A DNA stretch of 38,526 bases, from positions 1 through 38,526 of the forward strand of contig NZ_JARFYM010000045.1 of NCBI RefSeq assembly GCF_030272705.1, written 5' to 3'. The DNA is from Rhizobium mayense. GTDB lineage: Bacteria > Pseudomonadota > Alphaproteobacteria > Rhizobiales > Rhizobiaceae. Under the pieces are notes generated by a model. It saw only the letters and a program-made list of their open reading frames with translations, searched no databases and had not been told where the DNA came from. Made by a program: the position numbers and the translations under genes. Positions 8,094-16,304 of the stretch are shown one piece after another. The stretch's first letter is position 1; every line of letters begins with the position of its first letter.

Positions 8094-8702
8094 TCAGCCG
8101 AGTTCAGCGCAGATTTCGGCGATGGTGGCGATGCGGGCGACCGGCTTCAAAGCTTCGATCGCTATGTTGTGGGTTGCCTCCGAAAAGGCGGCGCAGCCGT
8201 CGGAAAGGACAGTCGTGTCAAAGTCCCGCACATGCGCGTCGCGGACAGTGGAGGCGACGCCGCCATTGGTGACGATGCCGCCGACGATTAGCTTCTCTAT
8301 GCCGCATTTCTTCAGCACCCATTCCAGCCGCGTCATGTAGAAGCTGGAATAAGCGACCTTCTCGACCACCAGATCGGCGGGCGCCAGCGCATCGACCAGA
8401 CTGTTGCCCCAGCTGCCGGGCGCAAAATCGCCCTTGCCGAGGAAGGGGCGCAGCGCCTTGAGATGGGGCGAGATGATCGGCTCGCCGCCCTTGGCCGGCA
8501 CCAGCGTGAACTGGGCGGAAACGATCCATCCGCCCTTGGCGCGCAGCAGATCGGCCAGCGGCTTGATCCGCTCGGGAAGCACCGCGATTTCCGGCGCGCT
8601 CTGGCCGGCACGACCATAGGTTCCTTCGGGCGCGAGGAAATCGTTGGTCAAGTCGACGATGATCAGCCCGGTCTTTTCGACCGGAACAGAGTGCTCGCTC
8701 AT
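8094..8702 (-). CDS. Isochorismatase-fold hydrolase without the nucleophilic cysteine
   Basis: A 202-residue isochorismatase-like hydrolase. The conserved Asp (GLIIVDLTNDF, Asp17) and Lys (VVEKVAYSSFY, Lys115) are present. The motif that normally ends in the nucleophile (GVATxxCV) reads GIVTNGGV, with Gly148 in the Cys place. As I recall from the families, true isochorismatases such as PhzD and EntB also lack Cys at this point and cleave vinyl ethers. Amidases of this fold (maleamate, N-carbamoylsarcosine or biuret hydrolases) need the Cys. This argues against a simple amidase annotation. The start overlaps the HyuA stop by 4 bp, so it is tightly coupled to the ring-opening enzyme. The substrate is unknown. 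Confidence 0.85.
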   Translation of the reverse strand: MSEHSVPVEKTGLIIVDLTNDFLAPEGTYGRAGQSAPEIAVLPERIKPLADLLRAKGGWIVSAQFTLVPAKGGEPIISPHLKALRPFLGKGDFAPGSWGNSLVDALAPADLVVEKVAYSSFYMTRLEWVLKKCGIEKLIVGGIVTNGGVASTVRDAHVRDFDTTVLSDGCAAFSEATHNIAIEALKPVARIATIAEICAELG

Positions 8703-10774
8703 ACCTTCCGCTCCATGATGACATTGCCGAACTCGTCGACGCGGGCCTTGAGGTCGGGATCGACCAGTACCGTCGCGTCCGGCTGTTCGAGAACGGCGGG
8801 GCCGTCGATCACCGCGCCGACCGGCAGTTCGAGGCGGGCGTAGATTGCCGTTTCGTGCCAGCCGCCATCGAACCAGACCGGACGACTGCCGCGCTTTGCC
8901 TGCTCCACCGTTGTGCCGGGCTCAGGCGCCAGCGCCTGAAGGCTGAAATGCGGCCGGCGGCCGATCGCCGAGGTGCGCAGGTTGACGATCTTCGCTTGCA
9001 AGCCCGGCAGCAGCCGGCTGAACGAGGATCGATAGGCAACATCGAAGGCAGTCTGCACGATCTCTCGGGTGACGCCGGTTGAACCCTTCTCGATCGCTAT
9101 CGGCAGCGGCACGGAGACCGTGTGGGTCTGGCCGACATAGTGCATGTCGAGTTCGAAGATAATGTCGATACGATCGATCGGGAGGCCGGCTTCCTCGACG
9201 ATCCGGCGGGAGGCTCCAGCCTCTGCGACCATGCGCTTGTCGAGGATGTCGGTGTCCAGGGCTTCGACCGTCAGGTTGACGGTCTGCACCTGGTCATGGC
9301 GGATATCGGCAATGACGCAGCCGAGTGCTGAGGTGACGCCCGGATAACGCGGCACGAGCGCTGCCAGCAGCCCGACATCCTTGATGAGGGCACCGGCATG
9401 CAGCGCGCCGCCGCCGCCGAAGGGGACGGCGACGAATTTTGCCGGATCATGGCCGCGCTCGATGGAAACAAGGCGGATGGCACCAGCCATGCGGCCATCG
9501 GCGATTTTCACGATCGCTTCGGCGGCTTCCATCACACCGAGGCCGGTGGGCTTGGCAACATGTTCCTCGATCGCCTTCTTGGCGGCTTCCACGTCAAGAC
9601 GCGCGAACTTGCCGCCGATCGGCCGCTCGGCATTGATGCGGCCGAGCACGATGTTGGCATCCGTCAGCGTCGGGCGCGTATTGCCCTGCGCATAGGCAAC
9701 CGGACCGGGGCGCGAGCCGGCGCTTTCAGGGCCGACCTGCAGCAGGCCGCCTGCATCGACATGCGCGATCGAACCGCCACCGGCGCCGATCGTGGTGATC
9801 TCGATCATCGGTGTGCGAATGACGAGGCCGAAATCGATCGTCGTCTGGGCAGCCAGCGACGTCTCGCCGTCGATCACGAGCGAGACGTCGAAGGACGTGC
9901 CGCCAAGGTCTCCCGTTATAATGTTCGGGAAGCCGGCCGCCTTGGAAATCGCCGCTGCGGCGATGACACCGGCAGCAGGGCCGGACAGCGCCGTGCGCAC
10001 GGGCAGGCGACGGGCGGTTTCCGTCGACATGACGCCACCATTCGACTGGACGATATGGAAGCGCCCAGCGAAGGCCTCGCTTTTCAGCGCATCCGTCAGC
10101 TTACGCAGATAACCGCCGACGACCGGCTGGAGATAGGCGTTAAGCGCCGTGGTCGACGTCCGTTCGAATTCGCGGATCTCGGGCAGGATCTGCGACGAGC
10201 AGGCGACGTTTTCGTTCGGCCAGACCGACTGGGCGGCCTCGAGCGCGGCCATTTCGTTGACCGGATTGGCGTAGGCATTGATGAAGACGATGGCGAGCGC
10301 TTCGGCGCCGGCGGCAAGCGCACGGCGGCTGGCCGCTTTCACCTCTTCCGGATCGAGCGTCTGGCGAATGGTGCCGTCGGCGGTCACGCGCTCGTTCACC
10401 TCGAAGCGCAGGTCGCGTTCGATCACCGGAACGAAATCGCCCCAGAGGCCCCAGGTGTTGAGACGGTCGCGGCGGCGCATTTCGAGCACGTCGCGGAAAC
10501 CGGCCGTGGTAATGAGAGCGGTGCGGGCGCCTTTACGCTCGAGAAGCGCGTTGGTGCCGACTGTGGTGCCGTGCACGATCGAGCCGAGTTCGGCAATCGG
10601 ACCGAAGGTCTTCAGGCCTTCCAGGAAACCGATCGCCTCGTCGCCGCGGTTGGAGGAGACCTTGGCGGTGCGGAAACGGCCGCCAGCGGCGTCGTAGAAG
10701 AACAGGTCGGTGAACGTGCCGCCGACATCGACGCCGACGACGGAAGAGCCGCTTGGCTTTACGTGGGTATTCAT
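8699..10774 (-). CDS. hyuA: Hydantoinase/oxoprolinase HyuA-type ATPase subunit
   Basis: The 691-residue large subunit of the ATP-dependent amidohydrolase family (5-oxoprolinase, N-methylhydantoinase, caprolactamase, acetone carboxylase-related). It begins with the ASKHA ATPase motif DVGGTFTD (16-23). VHGTTVGTNALLERKGARTALITTAGFRDVLEMRR and SGPAAGVIAAAAISKAAGFPNIITGDLGGTSFDVSL follow, then a C-terminal domain with PFGGGGALHAGALIKDVG. It activates a lactam or imide with ATP for hydrolysis together with HyuB. The 4-bp ATGA overlap with hyuB indicates coupled synthesis. Which cyclic amide it opens is not readable from sequence. The neighbouring lyase and hydratase suggest a ring that yields a substituted dicarboxylic acid (inference). 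Confidence 0.93.
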   Translation of the reverse strand: MNTHVKPSGSSVVGVDVGGTFTDLFFYDAAGGRFRTAKVSSNRGDEAIGFLEGLKTFGPIAELGSIVHGTTVGTNALLERKGARTALITTAGFRDVLEMRRRDRLNTWGLWGDFVPVIERDLRFEVNERVTADGTIRQTLDPEEVKAASRRALAAGAEALAIVFINAYANPVNEMAALEAAQSVWPNENVACSSQILPEIREFERTSTTALNAYLQPVVGGYLRKLTDALKSEAFAGRFHIVQSNGGVMSTETARRLPVRTALSGPAAGVIAAAAISKAAGFPNIITGDLGGTSFDVSLVIDGETSLAAQTTIDFGLVIRTPMIEITTIGAGGGSIAHVDAGGLLQVGPESAGSRPGPVAYAQGNTRPTLTDANIVLGRINAERPIGGKFARLDVEAAKKAIEEHVAKPTGLGVMEAAEAIVKIADGRMAGAIRLVSIERGHDPAKFVAVPFGGGGALHAGALIKDVGLLAALVPRYPGVTSALGCVIADIRHDQVQTVNLTVEALDTDILDKRMVAEAGASRRIVEEAGLPIDRIDIIFELDMHYVGQTHTVSVPLPIAIEKGSTGVTREIVQTAFDVAYRSSFSRLLPGLQAKIVNLRTSAIGRRPHFSLQALAPEPGTTVEQAKRGSRPVWFDGGWHETAIYARLELPVGAVIDGPAVLEQPDATVLVDPDLKARVDEFGNVIMERKV

Positions 10775-12510
10775 GCGGCTGCTCCTTCGCGCAACTTCAC
10801 GGTCGCGGCCATGTCAATATTGCCTTCGGCATCCGTGTCGACGCCGTAGATGTCGCGGGCCGCTTCGCGGCTGACGAAACCGAGGCGCACGTCGCGCGCC
10901 ACTTTCTCCGCGGGCCTCATTTTCGGATTGCCGAAACCGCCGCCGCCAGGGGCTTCGATACGGACGCGCTGGCCGGGTTTGACGCGGACATCAGCCACCT
11001 TGGAGGCGAGCGGCGGCGAATGTTCGCCGTCATCGGCCTGCCATGTAAAGCGATTGAGTGCGGCTTCCCCGCCACCGGCAACGCCGAAGGGCGCATAGAC
11101 GCCGCGTTCGCCGAGGAGGAAGACGTCCGCATCGGTCATCGCCTCGACCTCGTAGATCGCCCCGACGCCGCCGCGGTGGTAACCGGCACCGGCAGAATCC
11201 GGACGCAGTGCCCATTGAGTGAAAAGCACCGGATAGGAGGCTTCCATGATCTCTGCTGGCGGAATGGTCGCCATCGAGATCGGGTTGTTGGCATGGTTCA
11301 GGCCGTCGCTTTCCGGGTTGCCCCCGAGGCCGCCGCCGAAGAACGAGAACATCACATAGCGCGAACCGTCATTGCGGTAACCGGCGATGGAGAGCGCATT
11401 GATCGTACCGAACGGGCCGGCGGTGGCGCGGGCCGGATCGGCCTTCGCCAACGCGCCGAACACGACGCCGATGACACGCAGGATGGTCTCGGTGTAGCCG
11501 CCGACCGGCTTCGGCGGCTTGACGCCGAGCAGCGTGGTCTCGGGAATGACGAACTGGATCGGCCGCAGGCAGCCGGCATTTGCCGGCACGCTGGTGAAGA
11601 CGTGTTTCAGCGCCACATAGCAGCAGGCCGCCGCCGTCGAATAGGCAATGTTGAGCGGTCCGGCACAGGGGCCGGAGGAGCGGGAAAAGTCCAGCACCAT
11701 CTCGTCGCCCTTGATCGTCAGGTCGAGCGCGATCGTCAACCGGTCGGGGGTGATGCCGTCATTGTCGAGATAGTCCTCGAAGACGTAGGTGCCGTCCGGC
11801 AGTGCCTTGATCGCCTCGCGCATCATCGCTTCGGCCCGGTTCGAGAAGGCCTCGAACGCCGCTTTGACAGTGTCGTCGCCATAGGAATCCAGCAATTCAG
11901 CAAGCCGGCGTTCGCCAAGATCCAGGGCATTCAGCTGACCATTGAGGTCGCCGTAGTTGGAAAGCGGCACGCGGGAGTTCGCCGAAAGAATGTCGACGAT
12001 GTCGTTGTTGATGACGCCTTTGGCGAACAGCTTGACGACTGGAATGCGCACCCCTTCCTGGAAGCTTTCGGTCGCCTTGGCGTTGAAACCGCCCGGCACG
12101 TTGCCGCCGATATCCAGCCAGTGGCCGACCGAGGCAATCCAGCAATAGAGCTTGCCGCCGCGGAAGATCGGCCGCACGAGACGGAAGTCGTTCAGATGTG
12201 TCCCGCCGGCATAAGGGTCATTGAAGAGGAACGTGTCACCCGGCGAAAGACTGCCGTCGCGCGCCACTTTCTCGATGACCGCCTTCACCGCAAAGGCCAT
12301 CGCGCCGACGAAGATCGGCAGGCCGCGGGTGCCCTGCACGAGCGTCGCGCCGGTTTCGGCGTGGTAGAGGCCGTGGCAGGCGTCGCGCGCCTCGGCGATG
12401 ATGGGATTGAACGCGGAGCGGTAGAGCGTCGCGTCCATCTCATCGGCGATCTGCTCCAGCCGTCCATTGAGGATGGCGAGCGTGACGGGATCGAGGGTCT
12501 TCCTGGTCAT
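10771..12510 (-). CDS. hyuB: Hydantoinase/oxoprolinase HyuB-type subunit
   Basis: The 579-residue partner of HyuA. It starts TRKTLDPVTLAILNGRLEQIADEMDATLYRSAFNPII and contains RDACHGLYHAETGATLVQG, GDTFLFNDPYAGGTHLNDF, FWIASVGHWLDIGG-like and LDFSRSSGPCAGPLNIAYS segments typical of the family. The glycine-rich end (VRIEAPGGGGFGNPKMRP) is also typical. The His and Asp in NDPYAGGTHLND are likely metal or active-site ligands. The gene overlaps both neighbours by 4 bp: the isocitrate-lyase-type lyase upstream and hyuA downstream. The pair should form the soluble ATP-dependent ring-opening enzyme of the pathway. Confidence 0.93.
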   Translation of the reverse strand: MTRKTLDPVTLAILNGRLEQIADEMDATLYRSAFNPIIAEARDACHGLYHAETGATLVQGTRGLPIFVGAMAFAVKAVIEKVARDGSLSPGDTFLFNDPYAGGTHLNDFRLVRPIFRGGKLYCWIASVGHWLDIGGNVPGGFNAKATESFQEGVRIPVVKLFAKGVINNDIVDILSANSRVPLSNYGDLNGQLNALDLGERRLAELLDSYGDDTVKAAFEAFSNRAEAMMREAIKALPDGTYVFEDYLDNDGITPDRLTIALDLTIKGDEMVLDFSRSSGPCAGPLNIAYSTAAACCYVALKHVFTSVPANAGCLRPIQFVIPETTLLGVKPPKPVGGYTETILRVIGVVFGALAKADPARATAGPFGTINALSIAGYRNDGSRYVMFSFFGGGLGGNPESDGLNHANNPISMATIPPAEIMEASYPVLFTQWALRPDSAGAGYHRGGVGAIYEVEAMTDADVFLLGERGVYAPFGVAGGGEAALNRFTWQADDGEHSPPLASKVADVRVKPGQRVRIEAPGGGGFGNPKMRPAEKVARDVRLGFVSREAARDIYGVDTDAEGNIDMAATVKLREGAAA

Positions 12511-13403
12511 GCTGCATTGCCCTTCTTGGAGTCCTTCGATGGGACGAAGGTCTCGTATTCGCGCCCTGCCTGGAGCATCGCCGGCGTACCGATCAGCGCG
12601 TTCAGATCGTTGAACTGGAACATCCGATCGCGGAAGGGCTCGTTGCTGCCATGGGCGCGGAGCGAGCGGTAATAATCCTCAGCGGTGCGGGCGATGGCCC
12701 GCACGATGCCGCCGGGGAATATGACGATCTTAAAGCCGAGCGCTGCGAGTTCATCTGCCGTCATCATCGGCGTATCGCCGCCTTCGACCATGTTGGCGAG
12801 CAGCGGCAGGCGCTGGCCGAGCGCCTTGCATACCGCTTCCATCTGCTCTTTTGAGCGGGGGGCTTCGACGAAAAGCACATCCGCGCCGGCATCGGCATAA
12901 AGCATGGCGCGTTCGATCGCCGCGTCGAAGCCTTCCACAGCAACGGCATCGGTGCGGGCGACTATCAGTGTCTCCTCCGAGGTCCGGGCATCGACGGCCG
13001 CCTTGATCTTGCCGGCCATTTCCAAAGCCGAGATCAGCGACTTGTCCTGCAGGTGGCCGCAACGCTTCGGCAAGGTCTGGTCTTCGAGCTGGATCGCGCT
13101 GGCGCCGGCCCGCTCGAAGGTTTTCACCGTCCGCTGGACGTTGAGCGCATTGCCATAACCATTGTCGGCATCGACGATGACAGGGGTCTCGACGCGCTGG
13201 CGGACGAGTTCGATCACGTCGGCGACTTCCGTCATCGAGACCAGGCCGATATCTGGGCGGCCAAGCTTGGTGTAGGCGATCGCCGCGCCGGAAAGATAGA
13301 GCGCATCAAAACCGGCGTCGTTTGCGATGGAGCCCGTCAGGGCGTCATAGATCCCGGGGGCCACGATCGGTCCCGGGCAGGACAGGAGAGTTTTCAAAGT
13401 CAT
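12507..13403 (-). CDS. Isocitrate lyase/PEP mutase superfamily C-C lyase (methylisocitrate or dimethylmalate lyase-like)
   Basis: A 298-residue TIM-barrel protein of the isocitrate lyase/PEP mutase superfamily. It has VDADNGYGN (about 77-85, Mg-binding acids), AIQLEDQTLPKRCGH (103-117) and IVARTDA. The flexible-loop KRCGH contains Cys115, the general acid of true lyases; PEP mutases and hydrolases of the superfamily differ here. It therefore probably performs a retro-aldol cleavage of a substituted malate or isocitrate, giving pyruvate or glyoxylate plus a carboxylate. 2-methylisocitrate lyase and 2,3-dimethylmalate lyase are the closest roles in size and motifs. It lies 1 bp after the MmgE/PrpD gene and overlaps hyuB by 4 bp. 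An oxaloacetate decarboxylase role remains possible. Confidence 0.85.
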   Translation of the reverse strand: MTLKTLLSCPGPIVAPGIYDALTGSIANDAGFDALYLSGAAIAYTKLGRPDIGLVSMTEVADVIELVRQRVETPVIVDADNGYGNALNVQRTVKTFERAGASAIQLEDQTLPKRCGHLQDKSLISALEMAGKIKAAVDARTSEETLIVARTDAVAVEGFDAAIERAMLYADAGADVLFVEAPRSKEQMEAVCKALGQRLPLLANMVEGGDTPMMTADELAALGFKIVIFPGGIVRAIARTAEDYYRSLRAHGSNEPFRDRMFQFNDLNALIGTPAMLQAGREYETFVPSKDSKKGNAA

Positions 13404-13404
13404 T

Positions 13405-14820
13405 TCAGGCTTCCTTGATCGCAGGCTGGGCGAGCAGGTCGTTAAGACCTGTCAGGTCCGGCGCCATATCGATCGTTTCGATGGCATTCAGGATGCGGTC
13501 GGCATGCGCCTTGCCCCAGACAGGCACGGCAAGCTCGAAGAATTTCGCGTGGACCTCATCCGGCGTGTAAGGATCGATCGCGTCGCCGCGATTGGTCATG
13601 GTCTCGGCGGCCAGAACACGGCCGTCGGTGAAGTGGATGGTCAGGCGCGCCGGGCGCTTTTCCGGCAGCATTGCGGTAAATTCCGCCTTCTCCCGCACGG
13701 CAACCTTCCTTGTGAGCGCGCGAACCGTCTCGTCGTTGACAGACGCCTGGCGGAAGGCCGGGACGGAGGCTTCGCCATTGACGATCGTCGTGGCGATTGC
13801 AAACGGCAGGGAAAATTTTGCGGCCAGCATGTTGGATGGCTCCACGCTGTCGAGCTGCGCCGCATAGGCATAGGTCTCGACCTCGATGGAGGCGATTGTC
13901 TCCGGCGCGATCATTCCGTGCGTGGCGATAAGCTCCCGCACCACGTCAAGCGAGCCGTGGGTGAAGCGGCAGGCGGCGTGACGCTTGAAATAGTTCCGCT
14001 GGATTTCGTAGCGGCTGCCAAGCTCGTCAGCCATCATTTCCGGCTTGAAGCCTTCCGCCAGGATGCCGCTATAGACGGTGCGGACGGAATCGATTTCACC
14101 TGTAAAGCCTGAAGCGACCATGTCCCAGGCGGTCATGCCGTTGCGGTTGGAAAACCCGCAGAAGCTGTTGCGCACGGTCGCCCCTTCGAGCATCGCCCGC
14201 AAGCTCGCGCCGACGCTCAGCGTCGCCGACACATTGATCGTTTCGATCAGCTCTTCCTCGTCTGCTCCTTCGAGCATCGCGGTCGCAAAGGCGGCGCCGA
14301 TCGTACCCCAGGTGCCATGCGGATGCACGGTCGGCCGTAGGCGGCAAGCGGCGCCCGCCCGGGCTCCGACCTCATAGCCGAGGATGAAGGCCGTTAGCAG
14401 ATCCCTTCCGCTCTTGCCCGCGACAAGGGCTGTCGACAACGCTGCCGGCAGGACATGGATGCCTGGATGGCCGCGGGCGAACTGGTTGCCTTCGTCGAGT
14501 TCCAGAGCGGTGCCGGCACTGCCGTTGATGAAAGCCGCGTCATCGCCACGCAGCGACAGACCTGCGCCGACTGCTGCGACATTGCCGCGGCCGCGTCTTT
14601 GCAGGCGTTCGGCAAGCATCAGGAGTTCAGGTTCCTGCATGCCGGAAGCCATGGCGCCTATACAATCGAGGATGACCAGTTTGGCCTGCGCCACCAAGTC
14701 AGGCGAGAACATGTTGAAGGTCAGCGTTGCGCCGAAGCGGCCCCAGCGGCTCAGCCAGTCCGGCCTGGGTTCGGCCAGAAGTACCGAAGCAGGCACGATG
14801 CCCGGCGTGACGATGGTCAT
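13405..14820 (-). CDS. MmgE/PrpD family protein
   Basis: The 471-residue member of the MmgE/PrpD family, which includes 2-methylcitrate dehydratase, cis-aconitate decarboxylase and iminodisuccinate epimerase. Recognisable parts are LVILDCIGAMASGMQEPE, INGSAGTALELDEGNQFARGHPGIHVLPAALS, GYEVGARAGAACRLRPTVHPHGTWGTIGAA and the C-terminal IHFTDGRVLAAETMTNRGDAIDP with the PYTPDEVHAKF segment. The substrate is likely a small di- or tricarboxylic acid. It is 28 bp downstream of the LivF-like ATPase gene and 1 bp before the lyase gene. PrpD next to a methylisocitrate-lyase-type enzyme recalls the methylcitrate cycle, but no citrate-synthase-type gene is present here. A dehydratase, epimerase or decarboxylase role cannot be separated by sequence. 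Confidence 0.9.
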   Translation of the reverse strand: MTIVTPGIVPASVLLAEPRPDWLSRWGRFGATLTFNMFSPDLVAQAKLVILDCIGAMASGMQEPELLMLAERLQRRGRGNVAAVGAGLSLRGDDAAFINGSAGTALELDEGNQFARGHPGIHVLPAALSTALVAGKSGRDLLTAFILGYEVGARAGAACRLRPTVHPHGTWGTIGAAFATAMLEGADEEELIETINVSATLSVGASLRAMLEGATVRNSFCGFSNRNGMTAWDMVASGFTGEIDSVRTVYSGILAEGFKPEMMADELGSRYEIQRNYFKRHAACRFTHGSLDVVRELIATHGMIAPETIASIEVETYAYAAQLDSVEPSNMLAAKFSLPFAIATTIVNGEASVPAFRQASVNDETVRALTRKVAVREKAEFTAMLPEKRPARLTIHFTDGRVLAAETMTNRGDAIDPYTPDEVHAKFFELAVPVWGKAHADRILNAIETIDMAPDLTGLNDLLAQPAIKEA

Positions 14821-14848
14821 GGTTGCGTCCTCCTCGTTGGAGCTGGGG

Positions 14849-15547
14849 CTAAAGGCCGAGATAGGCCCGCTTCAGTTCTGGGTTAGCGGAAATTTCGGCG
14901 GCGGTGCCGGACATGGTGATCATGCCATTCTCGACGATGTAGGCCCGCGAGGCGATCTCCAGCGACTGCACGACATTCTGCTCCACCAGCATCACAGGCA
15001 GACCGGCCTGGTTGAGTCGGCGTACGAGATTGAACATTTCCTCGACCAGCAGCGGCGACAGGCCGAGCGACGGCTCATCGAGAATAATAAGCTTCGGCTC
15101 GGCCATCATCCCGCGGCCAATCGCCAGCATCTGCTGCTCGCCGCCAGACAGCGTCCCGGCCATCTGACCGTTGCGCTCCTTCAGGCGCGGGAAGGTGGCG
15201 AAGACGATCTCGAGATTGCGCGCCCGGTTCTGCTTGCCGCGGCGGTAGCTGCCGAGCTCGAGATTGTCCTGAACGCTCATGTTCGGGAAGATCTTGCGGC
15301 CTTCCGGCACATGGATCAGGCCAGCGTCGACGGCTGCGGTCGAAGAGGAACCCAGCGGCACGCCGTCGAAGACGATGCTCCCTGATGTCAACGGCAGTAC
15401 ACCGGAGAGCGCCATGTTGAGCGTCGTCTTGCCGACACCGTTGGCGCCGAGAACCGCCACTATCTCGCCTTTGGCAACCGAGAGGTCAATGCCGCGCAAT
15501 ACCTCGACCGCGCCGTAACCGGCGCGAAGTCCCGTGACCTCAAGCAT
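14849..15547 (-). CDS. LivF-like ABC transporter ATP-binding protein
   Basis: The second ATPase of a branched-chain-amino-acid-type (HAAT) importer, 232 residues from the ATG at 15547. It has Walker A GANGVGKT (34-41), the signature LSGGEQQMLAIGRGMM, Walker B LIILDEPSLGLSP and the H-loop replaced by VMLVEQNV, as is normal in LivF. The start is taken at MLEVTGLRAGYG because it matches the family and overlaps the LivG-like stop by 8 bp; an in-frame start 36 bp further upstream would add an unusual N-terminus. It energises uptake of the pathway substrate together with the next four genes. Confidence 0.93.
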   Translation of the reverse strand: MLEVTGLRAGYGAVEVLRGIDLSVAKGEIVAVLGANGVGKTTLNMALSGVLPLTSGSIVFDGVPLGSSSTAAVDAGLIHVPEGRKIFPNMSVQDNLELGSYRRGKQNRARNLEIVFATFPRLKERNGQMAGTLSGGEQQMLAIGRGMMAEPKLIILDEPSLGLSPLLVEEMFNLVRRLNQAGLPVMLVEQNVVQSLEIASRAYIVENGMITMSGTAAEISANPELKRAYLGL

Positions 15548-16304
15548 GGTCGCCTCCAGCGTTTCCACCCGCCTGGCGGGCAATCCTGTCCGCCGAGCCC
15601 TTGCCGAGATAGGCTTCGATCACTGACGGGTCGTTGCAGACTGCCCCGGGCGTGCCTTCGGCAATCATTCTGCCCTGGGCGAGCACATAGACTTGCTCAC
15701 ACAGGTTCATCACCGCCTGCATCACATGCTCGATCATCAGAATGGTGACGCCGCTTTCGCGGATCGAACGGATGACGGGTATGATGTCACGGATTTCAGA
15801 TGGATTGAGACCGGCGAGAACCTCGTCCAGCAGCAGGATCTTCGGTTCGGTCGCAAGGGCACGAGCGAGTTCCAGCCGCTTTCGGCCTGCGACTGTCAGG
15901 CTCGCCGCCGACTTTTCGAGATCCTTTTCGAGGCCGACTTTACGGGCGACCTCGCGAGCTTTCTCGATCGCCTCGGCGGGTTTCATGTGCCGCAAATAGG
16001 CGCCCACCGTAATATTCTCATGGACGTTAAGCCCAGCAAATGGCTGCACGATCTGGAAGGTGCGGGCAATCCCGGACGCAGCGCGTTTGTGTGCGTGCTC
16101 GCCGGTGATGTCCTTGCCGTGAAGCAGGATCGTGCCTTCGCTCGGCTTGCGGAAACCGGCAATGATTGCAAAGAGCGTGGTCTTGCCGGCGCCGTTCGGG
16201 CCGATCAGACCGGTGATCGATCCTTGCGAGACCGTCAAAGAGGCATTGTCGACGGCGACGAGCCCGCCGAAGCGCATGGTGACCTTCTTGACCTCCAGCA
16301 TCAT
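15540..16304 (-). CDS. LivG-like ABC transporter ATP-binding protein
   Basis: First ATPase of the LIV-type importer, 254 residues. It has Walker A GPNGAGKT (35-42), the GIARTFQIVQPFAGLNVHENI Q-loop region typical of LivG, and Walker B KILLLDEVLAGLNPSE, where the usual EP is EV. VTILMIEHVMQAVMNLCEQVYVLAQGRMIAEGTP completes it. The signature is SLTVAGRKRLELARAL, which is LivG-like in that the first Gly of the usual LSGG is lost. Its start overlaps the livM-like stop by 4 bp. It works with the LivF-like ATPase, two permeases and a binding protein in one operon. Confidence 0.93.
   Translation of the reverse strand: MMLEVKKVTMRFGGLVAVDNASLTVSQGSITGLIGPNGAGKTTLFAIIAGFRKPSEGTILLHGKDITGEHAHKRAASGIARTFQIVQPFAGLNVHENITVGAYLRHMKPAEAIEKAREVARKVGLEKDLEKSAASLTVAGRKRLELARALATEPKILLLDEVLAGLNPSEIRDIIPVIRSIRESGVTILMIEHVMQAVMNLCEQVYVLAQGRMIAEGTPGAVCNDPSVIEAYLGKGSADRIARQAGGNAGGDHA

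Noticed and set aside
9398..10849. A 483-codon plus-strand open frame opposite hyuA
   Set aside because: It is antisense to a clear HyuA gene, shows no family motifs and arises from codon bias in GC-rich DNA.
10753..12672. A 639-codon plus-strand open frame opposite hyuB
   Set aside because: It mirrors the HyuB gene, has a composition rich in Arg, His and Asp typical of shadow frames, and has no recognisable domain.
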